A stretch of DNA of 64,000 nucleotides, taken from Paraburkholderia sp. BCC1886 (lineage in GTDB: Bacteria; Pseudomonadota; Gammaproteobacteria; Burkholderiales; Burkholderiaceae). The stretch is from the NCBI RefSeq assembly GCF_900996245.1, contig NZ_CAAJGK010000040.1, forward strand, positions 1 to 64,000, written 5' to 3'. The notes under the pieces are model-generated. The model saw nothing but the letters and a program-made list of their open reading frames with translations, searched no databases and was not told the origin of the DNA. Position numbers and translations under genes: made by a program. This document shows, piece after piece, positions 28,731 through 37,627 of the stretch (position 1 is the stretch's first letter; every line of letters starts with the position of its first letter).

Positions 28731-29695
28731 CGACGCTGGTGATTGCCGAACACGATGCCGCCGGTCAGGCGCCTTCAGGCGGAACCGCGCGGCTGCGGAA
28801 TTCGACGCTCAATACGATTGCCGCCGCGCTGCAACTCTCGAACGGGGTGCACGTGCTGGTCGCCGGCAGCGGCGCGCAGTCGGCGGCCGAGGCCGCGCGC
28901 CGGGTCGCGGGCGTGGACAAGGTCATCTACGTCGACGCACCGCATCTCGCCGATGGGCTGGCGGAAAACGTCGCCGCCCAGGTGCTGTCCATCGCGAACG
29001 GCTACACGCATATCTTCTTTGCCGCGACGGCGGCCGGCAAGAATACGGCGCCGCGCGTGGCCGCAAAGCTGGATGCCTCGCAGATATCGGATGTGATCGC
29101 TATCGAGTCTGCCGACACGTTCCAGCGCCCTATCTATGCGGGCAACGCGATCGCTACCGTGCAGTCGGCCGATGCGGTGAAAGTGGCGACCATCCGCACG
29201 ACGGCGTTCGAGGCGGCCGTGGCCGAGGCCAAACCCGACGGCAGCATTGCGCCGATCGAAACGCTGCCGGCAGTCGGCGATTCCGGGCTATCGACCTTCA
29301 TCCGCCGCGAAGTCGCGACGAGCGAGCGGCCCGAACTCACCGGCGCACGCGTGGTGGTGTCGGGAGGACGCGGGCTGGGCAGCAGGGAAAATTTCGCACT
29401 GCTCGATCCTCTGGCAGAGAAACTCGGCGCGGCGTTGGGCGCATCGCGCGCCGCCGTCGATTCGGGCTTTGCGCCGAACGACTGGCAAGTCGGCCAGACC
29501 GGCAAGATCGTCGCGCCGGATGTCTATCTCGCCTTCGGCATCTCGGGGGCGATCCAGCATCTGGCGGGTATGAAGGATTCGAAGGTGATCGTCGCCGTGA
29601 ACAAGGATGCGGATGCACCTATCTTCGGCGTTGCCGACTACGGTCTCGTGGGTGATCTGTTCGAGGTGCTACCCGCTTTGACGCAGGCGCTTTGA
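28727..29695 (+). CDS. etfA: electron transfer flavoprotein alpha subunit
   Basis: A 322-residue ETF alpha subunit that binds FAD. The C-terminal FAD domain is seen: [14 protein letters not shown] (about residue 208), [23 protein letters not shown], and [15 protein letters not shown]. The ATG overlaps the etfB stop, so both subunits should be made in equal amounts. The stop codon directly abuts the 3-prime CCA end of the convergent tRNA-Arg gene, leaving no terminator between them. The set with the upstream oxidoreductase reads as one operon. A second general etf pair elsewhere would make this one dedicated; that cannot be tested here. Confidence 0.96.
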   Translation: MTTLVIAEHDAAGQAPSGGTARLRNSTLNTIAAALQLSNGVHVLVAGSGAQSAAEAARRVAGVDKVIYVDAPHLADGLAENVAAQVLSIANGYTHIFFAATAAGKNTAPRVAAKLDASQISDVIAIESADTFQRPIYAGNAIATVQSADAVKVATIRTTAFEAAVAEAKPDGSIAPIETLPAVGDSGLSTFIRREVATSERPELTGARVVVSGGRGLGSRENFALLDPLAEKLGAALGASRAAVDSGFAPNDWQVGQTGKIVAPDVYLAFGISGAIQHLAGMKDSKVIVAVNKDADAPIFGVADYGLVGDLFEVLPALTQAL

Positions 29696-29772
29696 TGGCC
29701 TGCCCTACTGGAATCGAACCAGTAACCTCGCGCTTAGAAGGCGCGTGCTCTATCCAGTTGAGCTAAGGGCAG
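29696..29772 (-). tRNA. tRNA-Arg (anticodon UCU)
   Basis: The minus strand folds into a 77-nt cloverleaf: acceptor CTGCCCT pairs with AGGGCAG, then TA GCTC D-arm, anticodon stem around CTTCTAA with anticodon TCT, GGTTCGATTCC T-arm, and an encoded CCA (29698-29696). The UCU anticodon reads AGA/AGG codons, rare in this high-GC genome. Confidence 0.97.
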
Positions 29773-29802
29773 AAAGCAGGAATTTTACTGCAAGCGCCAA
29801 AA

Positions 29803-29833
29803 CAGACGGGCCCGGCAATCGCTGCCGGGCCCG
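29803..29833 (-). terminator. terminator of uppP
   Basis: CGGGCCCGGCA and TGCCGGGCCCG pair across five bases; reading leftward the stem is followed by TCTGTTTT. It separates uppP from tRNA-Arg. Confidence 0.8.
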
Positions 29834-29887
29834 GATTATAACCGATCGGTCCCCGTGCGCCAGCCAGCGGCGCCCGGAAGAAAGCCC

Positions 29888-30718
29888 TCAGACCGGTTGC
29901 GGATGCAGCATGAACCAGCCGAGGAACAGGATGCCGGCGATCACGCAGTAAACGCCGAACGAAGCCAGCCGGCCGCGGCCTTCGAAATAACGCATCAGGA
30001 AGCGCACGCTCAGATACGCGGCAATCGCCGTCAGCACGCCGCCGAGCACGGCATCGCCGAGTTGTCCCGGCGCGTGAAGCAGTTTCGGCAATTCGAGCAC
30101 ACCGGCGGCGAGAATGATCGGCGTGCCGAGCAGGAACGAAAACTCAGCGGCCTTCTCGGACGTGAGTCCCGCCGCATTACCGGCGATCATCGTCAAACCG
30201 CTGCGCGAGAAACCCGGAATCAAGGCGCCGATCTGCGCGAGGCCGACGAAAAACGCCTGACGAAAGCTCAGTTTCTCGGGCGTCAGATGCACGCGCGAGC
30301 GTTGCAGGCGGTCGCCGAACCACAGCAGCACGCCGTTGACGATCAGCGCGATGGCGACGATCCGCAGGTCGTGAAACAGCAACTCGAGCCGCTTTTCCAG
30401 CAGCAGCCCAACGATGCCCGCCGGAATGGTCCCGATGATCACCGCCCACATCATGTGCGCGTCGTCGTTGCGGCGTCCGCCGAGCGAAGCGAAGAAGCCC
30501 CGGACCAGTTCGCACCAGCGCTTGCGGAAGTACCACAGCAGCGCGATGGCCGTACCGAGATGCAAGGCGACGAGGAACGGCAGCAGTTGCGGCGCGTGCT
30601 TGTCGATATGCATGTCGAACAAGGCGGGAACCAGCAGGGTGTGGCCAAGACTGCTCACCGGAAACAGTTCGGTGACGCCTTGCAGCACGCTCAGGAAGAT
30701 CAGAAACGACAGGTTCAC
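29888..30718 (-). CDS. uppP: undecaprenyl-diphosphatase
   Basis: A 276-residue inner-membrane enzyme that recycles undecaprenyl pyrophosphate for cell-wall synthesis; overproduction gives bacitracin resistance. About eight hydrophobic segments are present, with the two catalytic motifs: [13 protein letters not shown] near residue 15 (Glu-rich loop) and PGFSRSG near 170. A GTG start at 30716-30718 with GAGGA eight bases before it is preferred; the frame stays open to 30790 without a better start. A terminator follows the stop. Confidence 0.95.
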   Translation of the reverse strand: MNLSFLIFLSVLQGVTELFPVSSLGHTLLVPALFDMHIDKHAPQLLPFLVALHLGTAIALLWYFRKRWCELVRGFFASLGGRRNDDAHMMWAVIIGTIPAGIVGLLLEKRLELLFHDLRIVAIALIVNGVLLWFGDRLQRSRVHLTPEKLSFRQAFFVGLAQIGALIPGFSRSGLTMIAGNAAGLTSEKAAEFSFLLGTPIILAAGVLELPKLLHAPGQLGDAVLGGVLTAIAAYLSVRFLMRYFEGRGRLASFGVYCVIAGILFLGWFMLHPQPV

Positions 30719-30913
30719 GCGGCGTCCTCGTAAGGGAAATGTCGGGGAAAAGCGCGCCGCAGGCAGGCCTGCGGCGCGTCGAAGGCGCACCGATTATGCC
30801 TGGCTGCAATGTCAGCGCCAAGCGTTTGAATCGCCACAGGGGAAATATTGTGCGCCGCGTCATCGCGGGTGACTGTGGGCCAACCCGCGCAGAACGGCGG
30901 ACGCAGTAAAGAA

Positions 30914-30937
30914 AAAAGCCGCCCGGAACGGCGGCTT
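30914..30937 (-). terminator. terminator downstream of the 28-residue ORF
   Basis: Reading leftward, AAGCCGCC-GTTCC-GGGCGGCTT is followed by a six-T run. The only gene it serves is the small ORF at 31005-31091. Confidence 0.8.
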
Positions 30938-31004
30938 CATGCAGTGAAAGATAGTTCGGGTCGACTCGACCGGTCGGCCGCGCGGCGCAAGGCCAAGTGT
31001 CTGG

Positions 31005-31091
31005 TCAGCGGTCGAGCTTGTAGAAGAAATACACGGTGCTCGCGCCAAACATGCCGAACAACGCCACACCCATTGCCATTGCGAGATCCAT
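31005..31091 (-). CDS. 28-residue putative single-pass membrane peptide
   Basis: ATG at 31089-31091 opens 28 codons ending in TGA. The first 19 residues (MDLAMAMGVALFGMFGAST) are hydrophobic enough to span the membrane, followed by VYFFYKLDR, aromatic and then basic, consistent with the cytoplasm-facing boundary. Support for translation comes from a perfect AGGAGG six bases upstream and a private terminator at 30914-30937. It is too short for most gene callers. The architecture recalls regulatory subunits of larger membrane complexes (KdpF, CydX type), but sequence does not match those and no complex is encoded nearby. Confidence 0.6.
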   Translation of the reverse strand: MDLAMAMGVALFGMFGASTVYFFYKLDR

Positions 31092-31305
31092 AAAGCCTCC
31101 TGAGCGAGCTACCGGTCGCGAGGGAATCGCGAATTGATCGAGCCGTTGAAAGAATTATCGGCAACGATGGCGCCTGCTGAACACCCGCAATTTCCCGAGA
31201 AGGGTTTCCCCGTAGCACAAAGCAGCGCAAAATCGTCGTCTTGCGCAAGCCGACCCCTTTCTTCGGGGCGCTTTCCCTCCACTTCTCACTCATCTGCGAG
31301 CGCCC

Positions 31306-32214
31306 ATGCCCCTCTCCCCGCAACCGGACATTCTCGAAATCGCCCAGGACAACTCCGTGCTGCGTTTCGCGCCGCAAACCGGTGGCCGTTTGCTGTCGTG
31401 GACCATCGACGGCGAAGAAGTGATCCACTGGCCCGAGCACGCCGACTGGAGTCAACCGGCCCGCATTCGCGGCGGTAACCCGCTGCTGTTTCCGTTCCTC
31501 GGCCGACATCGCGTCGACGGCAAGATCGGCTACTGGCGCGACGCGGCGGGCACGGTGCGCGAATTGCCGATGCACGGCTTCGCGCGCGACCTGCCCTTTG
31601 AAGCCCATGCCGACGTCGAAGGCGCCGGCTTGCGGATGGTGCTGACAGACAGCGAGGCGACGCGCGGCGGTTATCCGTTCGGCTTCCGCTTCGAAGCGAC
31701 TTATCGTCTGGTCGATACGCACACGCTAGAGGTGTCGCTGAGCACGACCAATACGGGCGACACGCGTCTGCCTTATTACGCTGGCCATCATTTCTATTTC
31801 ACGCTGCCGCATACCCAGCGCGCGTCGACGACGCTGGACCTGCCGCCCACGGAGCGCCGCTTCCAGCAGGCAGATGGCTCGATCAGCGCAGCGGAGCCGG
31901 GCGAACCGCGCTACACGCTCGACGAGGCGCGCATCCTCGACCGTTTCCATTGTCTGGTCGGCGAACCGGATCAACCCGTACGGCTGAGTGTGCCGGCGCT
32001 GAACCGGCTGATCAGCATCGATCTGCAACGCCCCGGCTCGCTACCCTGGTACGCGGTCACGACGTGGACCGAAGCCCCGGAGTCGGACTTCTATTGCGTG
32101 GAGCCGTGGCTCGGCCTGCCGGATGCGATTCACAACGGCATGGGCCTGCGCTGGGTCGAACCCGGTCAGAGCGAAACGGCGACGTTGCGCATCAGCGTGA
32201 GTGCGCTGGCTTGA
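31306..32214 (+). CDS. aldose 1-epimerase-like protein
   Basis: A 302-residue galactose mutarotase-fold protein. Key positions are present: NPLLFPFLGRH near 60, PMHGFARD with the catalytic-type His near 95, YAGHHFYF near 160, and CVEPWLG near 265 with the Glu expected as the base. This spacing matches the D-hexose-6-phosphate epimerase-like or GalM superfamily. It has no sugar-catabolism neighbours, so its substrate is open. No strong ribosome site is visible, though the ATG at 31306 sits eight bases after GCGAGC. Confidence 0.9.
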   Translation: MPLSPQPDILEIAQDNSVLRFAPQTGGRLLSWTIDGEEVIHWPEHADWSQPARIRGGNPLLFPFLGRHRVDGKIGYWRDAAGTVRELPMHGFARDLPFEAHADVEGAGLRMVLTDSEATRGGYPFGFRFEATYRLVDTHTLEVSLSTTNTGDTRLPYYAGHHFYFTLPHTQRASTTLDLPPTERRFQQADGSISAAEPGEPRYTLDEARILDRFHCLVGEPDQPVRLSVPALNRLISIDLQRPGSLPWYAVTTWTEAPESDFYCVEPWLGLPDAIHNGMGLRWVEPGQSETATLRISVSALA

Positions 32215-32398
32215 GCGCGTCGCCTGATTGCCGGGGACAGTGACTGGGCGACTAGAAGGCGGAGTGGCACCGGACTACCGCGTTTTCCGATGGTGCAGCG
32301 CAAAACCGTTAGAATCGGACGCTTTGCAGCCATCTGCCGCCTTGCCGCAACGGCGAGGCGGCAGCGCTTTACGGGGTCCCATGCTGGGAACGACAAGA

Positions 32399-33103
32399 AT
32401 GATCAAACGACTCGCCTGCGCGTCGTTGCTGGCCGTACTCGCCGCGTGCGGGTCCGCGCCGGTGGGGCCGGGCTTTTATCGCGTCGAACGGGGCGATACG
32501 CTTTCGAAGATCGCGCGCAGCAACCGGCAGTCGGTGCCAAGCATCGTCCGCTGGAACAATCTCACGAATCCGGACAGCATCGAAGTCGGTCAGGTGCTGC
32601 GAGTCGCGCCGCCGGGTGGGGCTGCTTCGGCCAACGGCTCGACCAGCGGCGCGATCCGCAGCAGCGGGGCTCAGAACACACCCGCCGCACCGCGCCCCGC
32701 CCCGGCCGACACCGCGCCGAGCGCTCCGCCGGCTTCGACCATTTCGCTGGTATGGCCCGCCGACGGCACCGTGATCCGGCGTTTCGACGGCGGCAACTCG
32801 AAGGGAATCGATATCTCGGCGGCGGCCGGCACGCCGGTGGTCGCCGCGGCGGCGGGCACCGTGGTCTATGCGGGCAACGGACTGCGCGGCTACGGCAATC
32901 TGCTGATCCTCAAACACAACAGCGACTATCTGACGGCCTATGCGCACAACCGCGCGCTGATGGTGAAGGAAGGTCAATCGGTCGCGCGCGGCCAGAAAAT
33001 CGCCGAGATGGGCGACACCGACACCGACCGCGTGATGCTGCATTTCGAATTGCGCTATGAAGGCCGCTCGATCGACCCGTCACGGGCGCTGCCGCCGCGT
33101 TGA
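32399..33103 (+). CDS. nlpD: NlpD-like lipoprotein, LysM plus degenerate LytM (M23) domain
   Basis: A 234-residue envelope lipoprotein. The lipobox is LAAC (Cys17). A LysM domain follows (YRVERGDTLSKIA, about residue 29), then a Pro/Ala/Ser linker and a C-terminal M23 domain. The active M23 pattern HxGxD is replaced: NSKGIDI lacks the first His, and VMLHFELR lacks the first His of HxH. Metal binding is therefore unlikely. Such degenerate LytM proteins activate amidases during cell division in E. coli (NlpD, EnvC); the same is inferred here. An alternative ATG at 32381 would add six residues. Confidence 0.88.
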   Translation: MIKRLACASLLAVLAACGSAPVGPGFYRVERGDTLSKIARSNRQSVPSIVRWNNLTNPDSIEVGQVLRVAPPGGAASANGSTSGAIRSSGAQNTPAAPRPAPADTAPSAPPASTISLVWPADGTVIRRFDGGNSKGIDISAAAGTPVVAAAAGTVVYAGNGLRGYGNLLILKHNSDYLTAYAHNRALMVKEGQSVARGQKIAEMGDTDTDRVMLHFELRYEGRSIDPSRALPPR

Positions 33104-33283
33104 GTCCGGCGTCAGGCTGTTCGGCCGCCCGGCGCTCAGGCGCCGCACGCCACGGTCCAGGCGTTCGGCGACAGCGGGCACGCCGCCTGCAACCGCGTTG
33201 CGACAGCCCGGCGTGCTATAACCCGCACCATCCGGAACCCGACGTGGCATCGCCACTCTTTTCGCATCTGTAAGGAACCTGCA

Positions 33284-33610
33284 ATGAAGAGCGCATTTGC
33301 GTCCATCGCGACCGCCACCACGATCGGCCTCGGTTTGCTGGCACTCGGCAGCCTGGGCGGCTGCTCCAGCACGACGACCATGACCTATCTGCCGAGCGGC
33401 GACACCGGCTTCGCCATCAACTGCAGCGGCAGCGACGCCAGCTCCAGTTGGGCCGAATGCTACAAGCAGGCCGGTCAGGTATGCGGCAATTACGGCTACG
33501 ACGTCGTGTCGAAGGATGTCGACAACGGCGCGACCTCGGGCGGCACGGTGGCGGGCATCTTCGGCGCGAACGTCAAGAACCGCTCGATGGTGGTTCGCTG
33601 CAAGCAGTAA
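33284..33610 (+). CDS. small lipoprotein of unknown function
   Basis: A 108-residue protein with a lipoprotein signal ending LGGC (Cys27). The mature part has four further cysteines, INCSGS, AECYKQAG, VCGNYGYDV and VVRCKQ, suggesting two disulfides in the periplasm. The pattern CSG-(x)n-WxxCYxxAxxxCGxxGY recurs in uncharacterised Burkholderiaceae lipoproteins. Start is clear from AAGGAAC at -12. It stands alone between the NlpD gene and an AT-rich gap. Confidence 0.85.
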   Translation: MKSAFASIATATTIGLGLLALGSLGGCSSTTTMTYLPSGDTGFAINCSGSDASSSWAECYKQAGQVCGNYGYDVVSKDVDNGATSGGTVAGIFGANVKNRSMVVRCKQ

Positions 33611-33910
33611 GCGGCGCACTGGCGCGCCCAGCCCGCGGGAGTGTCGGTTCGCGCCGCCCATTGGCCGGAACGCGGGTCGATGCGCGCGGCGAACGCCAGC
33701 AGCACACCGAACGCAATCGGCCAGACGCCGAGAAATACGAGCAGCCAGTTCATGGTCGGCGGAAAGTGAAAATCGTGCTTCATCATCCGCTTGACGTGTG
33801 AATCGGCAGTGACGCCGAAGTGAAATCGCCAGCAAAGACGGCGTAATTCCCGCTTCGAAATGCGCATTTCAATCCGCAGTCGATTCGCGCCCGCTCGATA
33901 TCCGTCGATC

Positions 33911-33939
33911 AAAAAAAAAGCCCGGCACGAGGCCGGGCT
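33911..33939 (-). terminator. strong terminator of an unassigned leftward transcript
   Basis: AGCCCGGCC-TCG-GCCGGGCT-like stem (33919-33939) followed, reading leftward, by nine Ts. The nearest leftward gene upstream is the pentapeptide protein, whose stop is 550 bases away. A small RNA or untranslated leader would explain it. Confidence 0.85.
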
Positions 33940-34492
33940 AACGGGGGTTCGGCGCATATCGGCAAAGGACCGGTTCACCATGCGCCAGAACGGAATCTAA
34001 CAACCCGCTTATACGAGCGCAATCTATTAATTGCGTAGTCAGTGTGATCCGGCGCACCGATTCCGCATCGAAACGCGCCGGATTGGCGGAATTTAGCTGG
34101 CGAAAATTGCACGGCATTACGCTCAATTAAACGCTAGATGAGCGCAAGCCGTAATCGATGCGCTAGCGCGCCGCCGCATGGGGCGTGGTTCTGCGTGAAA
34201 CCCGCCTGAAACAGGCGCCCCGGTTCGACTGGCCGATTTCCTCTAGCCCGATTCCGCATAAACAATACGTCCGACCAGAGAAATAAGTTTAGTGTGCCAA
34301 CACACATTGGGAACACATTAACCAATATCGACCGGAATAAATTATTTTCCAATTCGACTGATTAAAATTCGCAATTGGCGAATGACGGAATTTCTGCGGC
34401 TTATTTGATTGATTCGACAAATCACATGATAAGCACGCTTACGAATTATTTCCAGCCTGCTGGATAGACAATTAACTTCGGCTGGTTTGCAT
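33940..34492. other. AT-rich intergenic gap, no gene recognised
   Basis: About 550 bases of clearly lower GC than the flanks, particularly 34290-34490. A 72-residue leftward frame (34134-34352) has no family content. The minus strand ends in the terminator at 33911-33939, which is why a small RNA is suspected here. I cannot locate a promoter with confidence. Confidence 0.6.
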
Positions 34493-35215
34493 TCACCTGA
34501 CCAGCAAACCGAGTTCGGTCACCAGCACAGCGGCCTGCTGATGCGAAATCGTCGCGCCCTTGAACAGCGCCGCGTCGACGAGGCGCACGCCGCTCAGATC
34601 GGCTTCACGCAAATCCGCGCCGTCGAAGCGCGCGCCCTTCAGATTGGCGTCCTTCAGGCTGCCACCGTCGAACACGGCTTCACGAAAATCGACGCCTGCG
34701 AGATCGGCGTCGGAGAAGTCCAGTTGCTGCAGCGTGGCTTTGCGAAACGACAGGCCGCGCAAATGCGCGCCGACCAGCAAGGTCTCGACAAAGCTCAAAC
34801 CGAGCGCCGTGCAAGCCTCGAAATTCGCGCCCGTCAGTTTGCATCCGCGGAACGATGCCGACGCGAGCTTCGCGCGGCGCCATCCGGTATTGTTCAGATC
34901 GCTCGATTCGAACGACGCGTCGACCAGATCGGCCGATGCGAAATCCGCCTGACGTCCGCGGCAACGGACCCAACGCGAATGCGTGAGCGTCGCGGCGAAA
35001 AACGACGTCTCGGCAATCGTGCAGCGATGAAACTCGGCGCCGCGCAAGTCGAGTCGCGAGAGATCCGCACCTTCGAAATCGCAGTCGGTAAAATGCAGCG
35101 CTTCCTGCCGGCCCTGAGCGTTGGCCGCGACGAGTCGCTCCACGTCGGCGCGCGTGAGAGTCGCTTCGCTCACGCGATTCGCGTGCGAGCCCGGGGTCGT
35201 TGAATCCTGTGACAT
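34493..35215 (-). CDS. pentapeptide repeat protein, Qnr-like
   Basis: A 240-residue protein. From about residue 45 to 225 it consists of A(D/N/S)LxxA-type five-residue repeats ([33 protein letters not shown]), which fold as a right-handed quadrilateral helix mimicking DNA. The C-terminal segment GATISHQQAAVLVTELG resembles the end of Qnr proteins, which protect gyrase, and a ALGLSF break in the middle is also Qnr-like. An N-terminal helical region of about 45 residues precedes the repeats. It diverges from DUF2288. Resistance function is not demonstrated by sequence. Confidence 0.85.
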   Translation of the reverse strand: MSQDSTTPGSHANRVSEATLTRADVERLVAANAQGRQEALHFTDCDFEGADLSRLDLRGAEFHRCTIAETSFFAATLTHSRWVRCRGRQADFASADLVDASFESSDLNNTGWRRAKLASASFRGCKLTGANFEACTALGLSFVETLLVGAHLRGLSFRKATLQQLDFSDADLAGVDFREAVFDGGSLKDANLKGARFDGADLREADLSGVRLVDAALFKGATISHQQAAVLVTELGLLVR

Positions 35216-35327
35216 GAATGACAATTCGGAAATGATGTCGAAAGACCCGAAGCGTACCGGAACGCGCGCCGCCACGGCGGCAAGCGCCGATGGTTTATAG
35301 TAGCTCCCCCGTCAGAATCTGCTTACG

Positions 35328-35645
35328 ATGACTTCCCCAGACGCCCCCGACGCCACTCCCGGCCCGCTGTACACCAAGCTGCTCGCCGAAACCGCCAAGA
35401 TCGGCTGGTCGGAACTCGAACGTTTTTTTGCGCGCGGCATTCTGCTGCGCGTGGCGCGCGACCTCGACCTCGTGAGCGTCGCCGAGGCGATTGCCAGCGA
35501 CGACACCGCGCAGGTCACGCAATGGCTGTCCGCGGGACTCGTTGAACGGGTGCAGGCGGAAACCGCCGCGGACTTCGCCGCGCGGGATCCCGACCTGTGG
35601 GCGGTCGTGGTATCGCCGTGGGTATGCGTGCAGGAACGCAGTTGA
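35328..35645 (+). CDS. DUF2288 family protein
   Basis: A 105-residue cytosolic protein of the DUF2288 family. Conserved positions seen are LYTKLLAETAKIGWSELERFFARG and the C-terminal WAVVVSPWVCVQER. It overlaps the MATE gene by about 20 bases, so both are probably translated from one message. Function of the family is unknown. Confidence 0.9.
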   Translation: MTSPDAPDATPGPLYTKLLAETAKIGWSELERFFARGILLRVARDLDLVSVAEAIASDDTAQVTQWLSAGLVERVQAETAADFAARDPDLWAVVVSPWVCVQERS

Positions 35646-37006
35646 ACGACGCGACACCCGGCGTGGCAGAGACAGTTGCCCTGCCCGTTCACTGGCACCG
35701 GCGCGTATTGACGCTGGCGTTTCCCATCGTCCTCGCCAACCTCACCCAGCCGATTCTCAGCGTGGTCGACACTGCCGTCGCGGGCCACCTCGACGGGCCG
35801 TCCTATCTCGGCGGCGTCGCGCTCGGCGGACTGTTTTTCAACTTCGTGTTCTGGGGCTTCGGCTTCCTGCGCATGGGAACCACGGGCCTCGTCGCGCAGG
35901 CGCATGGCGCAAGCGATCACGCCCGCTTGCGTAACGACGTAGTGCGCGCGCTGTTGCTCGCCGCCTTCATCGGCGCGCTCGTGCTGACGTTGCAAATTCC
36001 GTTGATCGACTATGCGTTGCGCGCCATCGGCGGCAGCGCCGAGGTGCAACGCCAGGGACGAGCCTATTGCGATGCGCGCATCTGGGCCGCGCCGGCGGCG
36101 CTGGGCAACTATGTCGTGCTGGGCTGGCTGCTCGGCACCCAACGCGTGCGGCTCGCGCTGGTCTCGCAGGTGTTTATCAATAGCGTGAATATCGTCGCTG
36201 TACTGCTTTACGTGTATGGCTTCGGGTGGGGCATAGCGGGCATTGGTGCGGCCACCGCCACCGCCGATGCGCTCGGCTTCGTGCTCGGCGCTTTCCTGTT
36301 GTGGCATGGCTGGCCGCGTGGTCTGCCGAAGCTGAACCGCGCCGCGTTGCTCGACCCGGCGGCGCTCAGGCGACTGTTCACGCTCAATCGCGATATCTTC
36401 GTGCGCACGCTGTGTCTGCTGGCATCGTTCGGCTGGTTCGCGCATCTGGGCGCGCGGCAGAGCGACGCGATTCTCGCCGCCAATGCGCTGCTGCTGAATT
36501 TTCAGACCTTCATGTCCTATGGACTCGATGGCTTCGCCCACGCCGCCGAGGCGCTGGTCGGCGCGGCGATCGGCGCGCGCAACCGGCATGCTTTTACTCA
36601 GGCGGTCAAGATAACGGCGCTGTGGTCCGCCATCGGTGCGCTGGGTTTCTCACTGATCTACTTCGGCACGGGCGCGTGGATCGTCGAGCGGCTGACCGAT
36701 CAGCCCGGCATCCGCGCGGCCGCCGAGATTTATCTGCCATGGGCCGCCATCCTGCCGATCGCTTCGGTGGGCGGCTTCGTGCTGGACGGCGTGTTCATCG
36801 GCGCCACTCGCACGCGCGAATTGATGACGTCGATGGTGGCGTCGTTCGCGGTGTTCATGAGCGCCGCGTGGATTCTCTCGGCGATGTACGGCAATCACGG
36901 TTTGTGGGCCGCGATGCTGGCCTTCATGGCCGCGCGAGGCGTCGCGCTGGCGTGCTATCTGCCGCGCGTATCGCGTGGCATGGAGGGTATGCCGGTTACG
37001 GCTTGA
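35624..37006 (+). CDS. MATE-family efflux transporter (DinF-like)
   Basis: A 460-residue inner-membrane protein with twelve hydrophobic segments in two related halves. N-terminal features are TLAFPIVLANLTQPILSVVD and GFLRMGTTGLVAQ; the second half has GLDGFAHAAEALVG, matching the DinF/NorM type. It would export organic cations using ion gradients. The start is ambiguous: ATG 35624 overlaps DUF2288, while TTG 35642 has AGGAA close by and a TTGA overlap with the DUF2288 stop, suggesting coupling. Position after the Qnr-like gene's divergent partner makes a drug-tolerance cluster possible but unproven. Confidence 0.9.
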   Translation: MRAGTQLNDATPGVAETVALPVHWHRRVLTLAFPIVLANLTQPILSVVDTAVAGHLDGPSYLGGVALGGLFFNFVFWGFGFLRMGTTGLVAQAHGASDHARLRNDVVRALLLAAFIGALVLTLQIPLIDYALRAIGGSAEVQRQGRAYCDARIWAAPAALGNYVVLGWLLGTQRVRLALVSQVFINSVNIVAVLLYVYGFGWGIAGIGAATATADALGFVLGAFLLWHGWPRGLPKLNRAALLDPAALRRLFTLNRDIFVRTLCLLASFGWFAHLGARQSDAILAANALLLNFQTFMSYGLDGFAHAAEALVGAAIGARNRHAFTQAVKITALWSAIGALGFSLIYFGTGAWIVERLTDQPGIRAAAEIYLPWAAILPIASVGGFVLDGVFIGATRTRELMTSMVASFAVFMSAAWILSAMYGNHGLWAAMLAFMAARGVALACYLPRVSRGMEGMPVTA

Positions 37007-37152
37007 TACAAGCGCATACAGATGCGCTATGCGCAGTTCCCTAGAATGAGCGCAGCCCGCACGCTCCGCGCGAACAGTGTGTGCGGGTCAGAAGCGTTGG
37101 CGTGCCCGCGTCGACGCTTCGCCTTCCCGCCTCGATATCTTCATCGCCAACC

Positions 37153-37332
37153 TCATGGCGTGACCGGAGCAGGAACCATAGCCGGCGGATGAGTATCGGT
37201 CGGGACACCGTGGTAATCCGCGGGGTCTTGCGGCGGCGGTCCGCCATGATGGCCGGATGGCGTGTCGGCACAGCCGGCAATCCCTGCTACGCCGGCAAGC
37301 ACGAACGACACAGTCAATAGAACACGAATCAT
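37153..37332 (-). CDS. 59-residue lipoprotein
   Basis: A short protein with a clear lipoprotein signal (VLLTVSFVLAGVAGIAGC, Cys21) and a Pro/His-rich mature tail of 38 residues. It is too small for an enzymatic domain. No convincing ribosome site is evident, and 146 bases separate it from the MATE stop. I do not recognise the family. Confidence 0.6.
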   Translation of the reverse strand: MIRVLLTVSFVLAGVAGIAGCADTPSGHHGGPPPQDPADYHGVPTDTHPPAMVPAPVTP

Positions 37333-37627
37333 CGCAAAGGTCTCTCGAAACGGTTGAGGTCGAAACGCGAGGCCGGCGTGTTCACGATTCGCGCTTTTCA
37401 CGAATCGCCGTGCACACCTGCCTCGAAGCGCCGGAAGTCTAACCGCAAAGCGCTTTCCCCTACATCTTCGACAGCCTGACGGGCACATGCCTTGCTGATT
37501 GCTCGACGCAAGCGATGCACGTCATGCACTGGGTGCACCGGTCGCGTCGATTGTCTCGAGGCTGAAGTGCGGCCCAATTTACCAACTATGCGCCCCGGCT
37601 CCGCGCGGGGCAGCCAGGAGAACTCGA

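Noticed and set aside
29590..29772. Integrated island at tRNA-Arg
   Set aside because: No integrase, attachment repeat or shift in composition around the tRNA.
33496..33981. A 161-residue minus-strand frame with one hydrophobic stretch
   Set aside because: It contains the terminator at 33911-33939 and overlaps the end of a lipoprotein gene; no ribosome site.
34134..34352. 72-residue minus-strand frame in the AT-rich gap
   Set aside because: No recognisable domain, no ribosome site, mixed composition.
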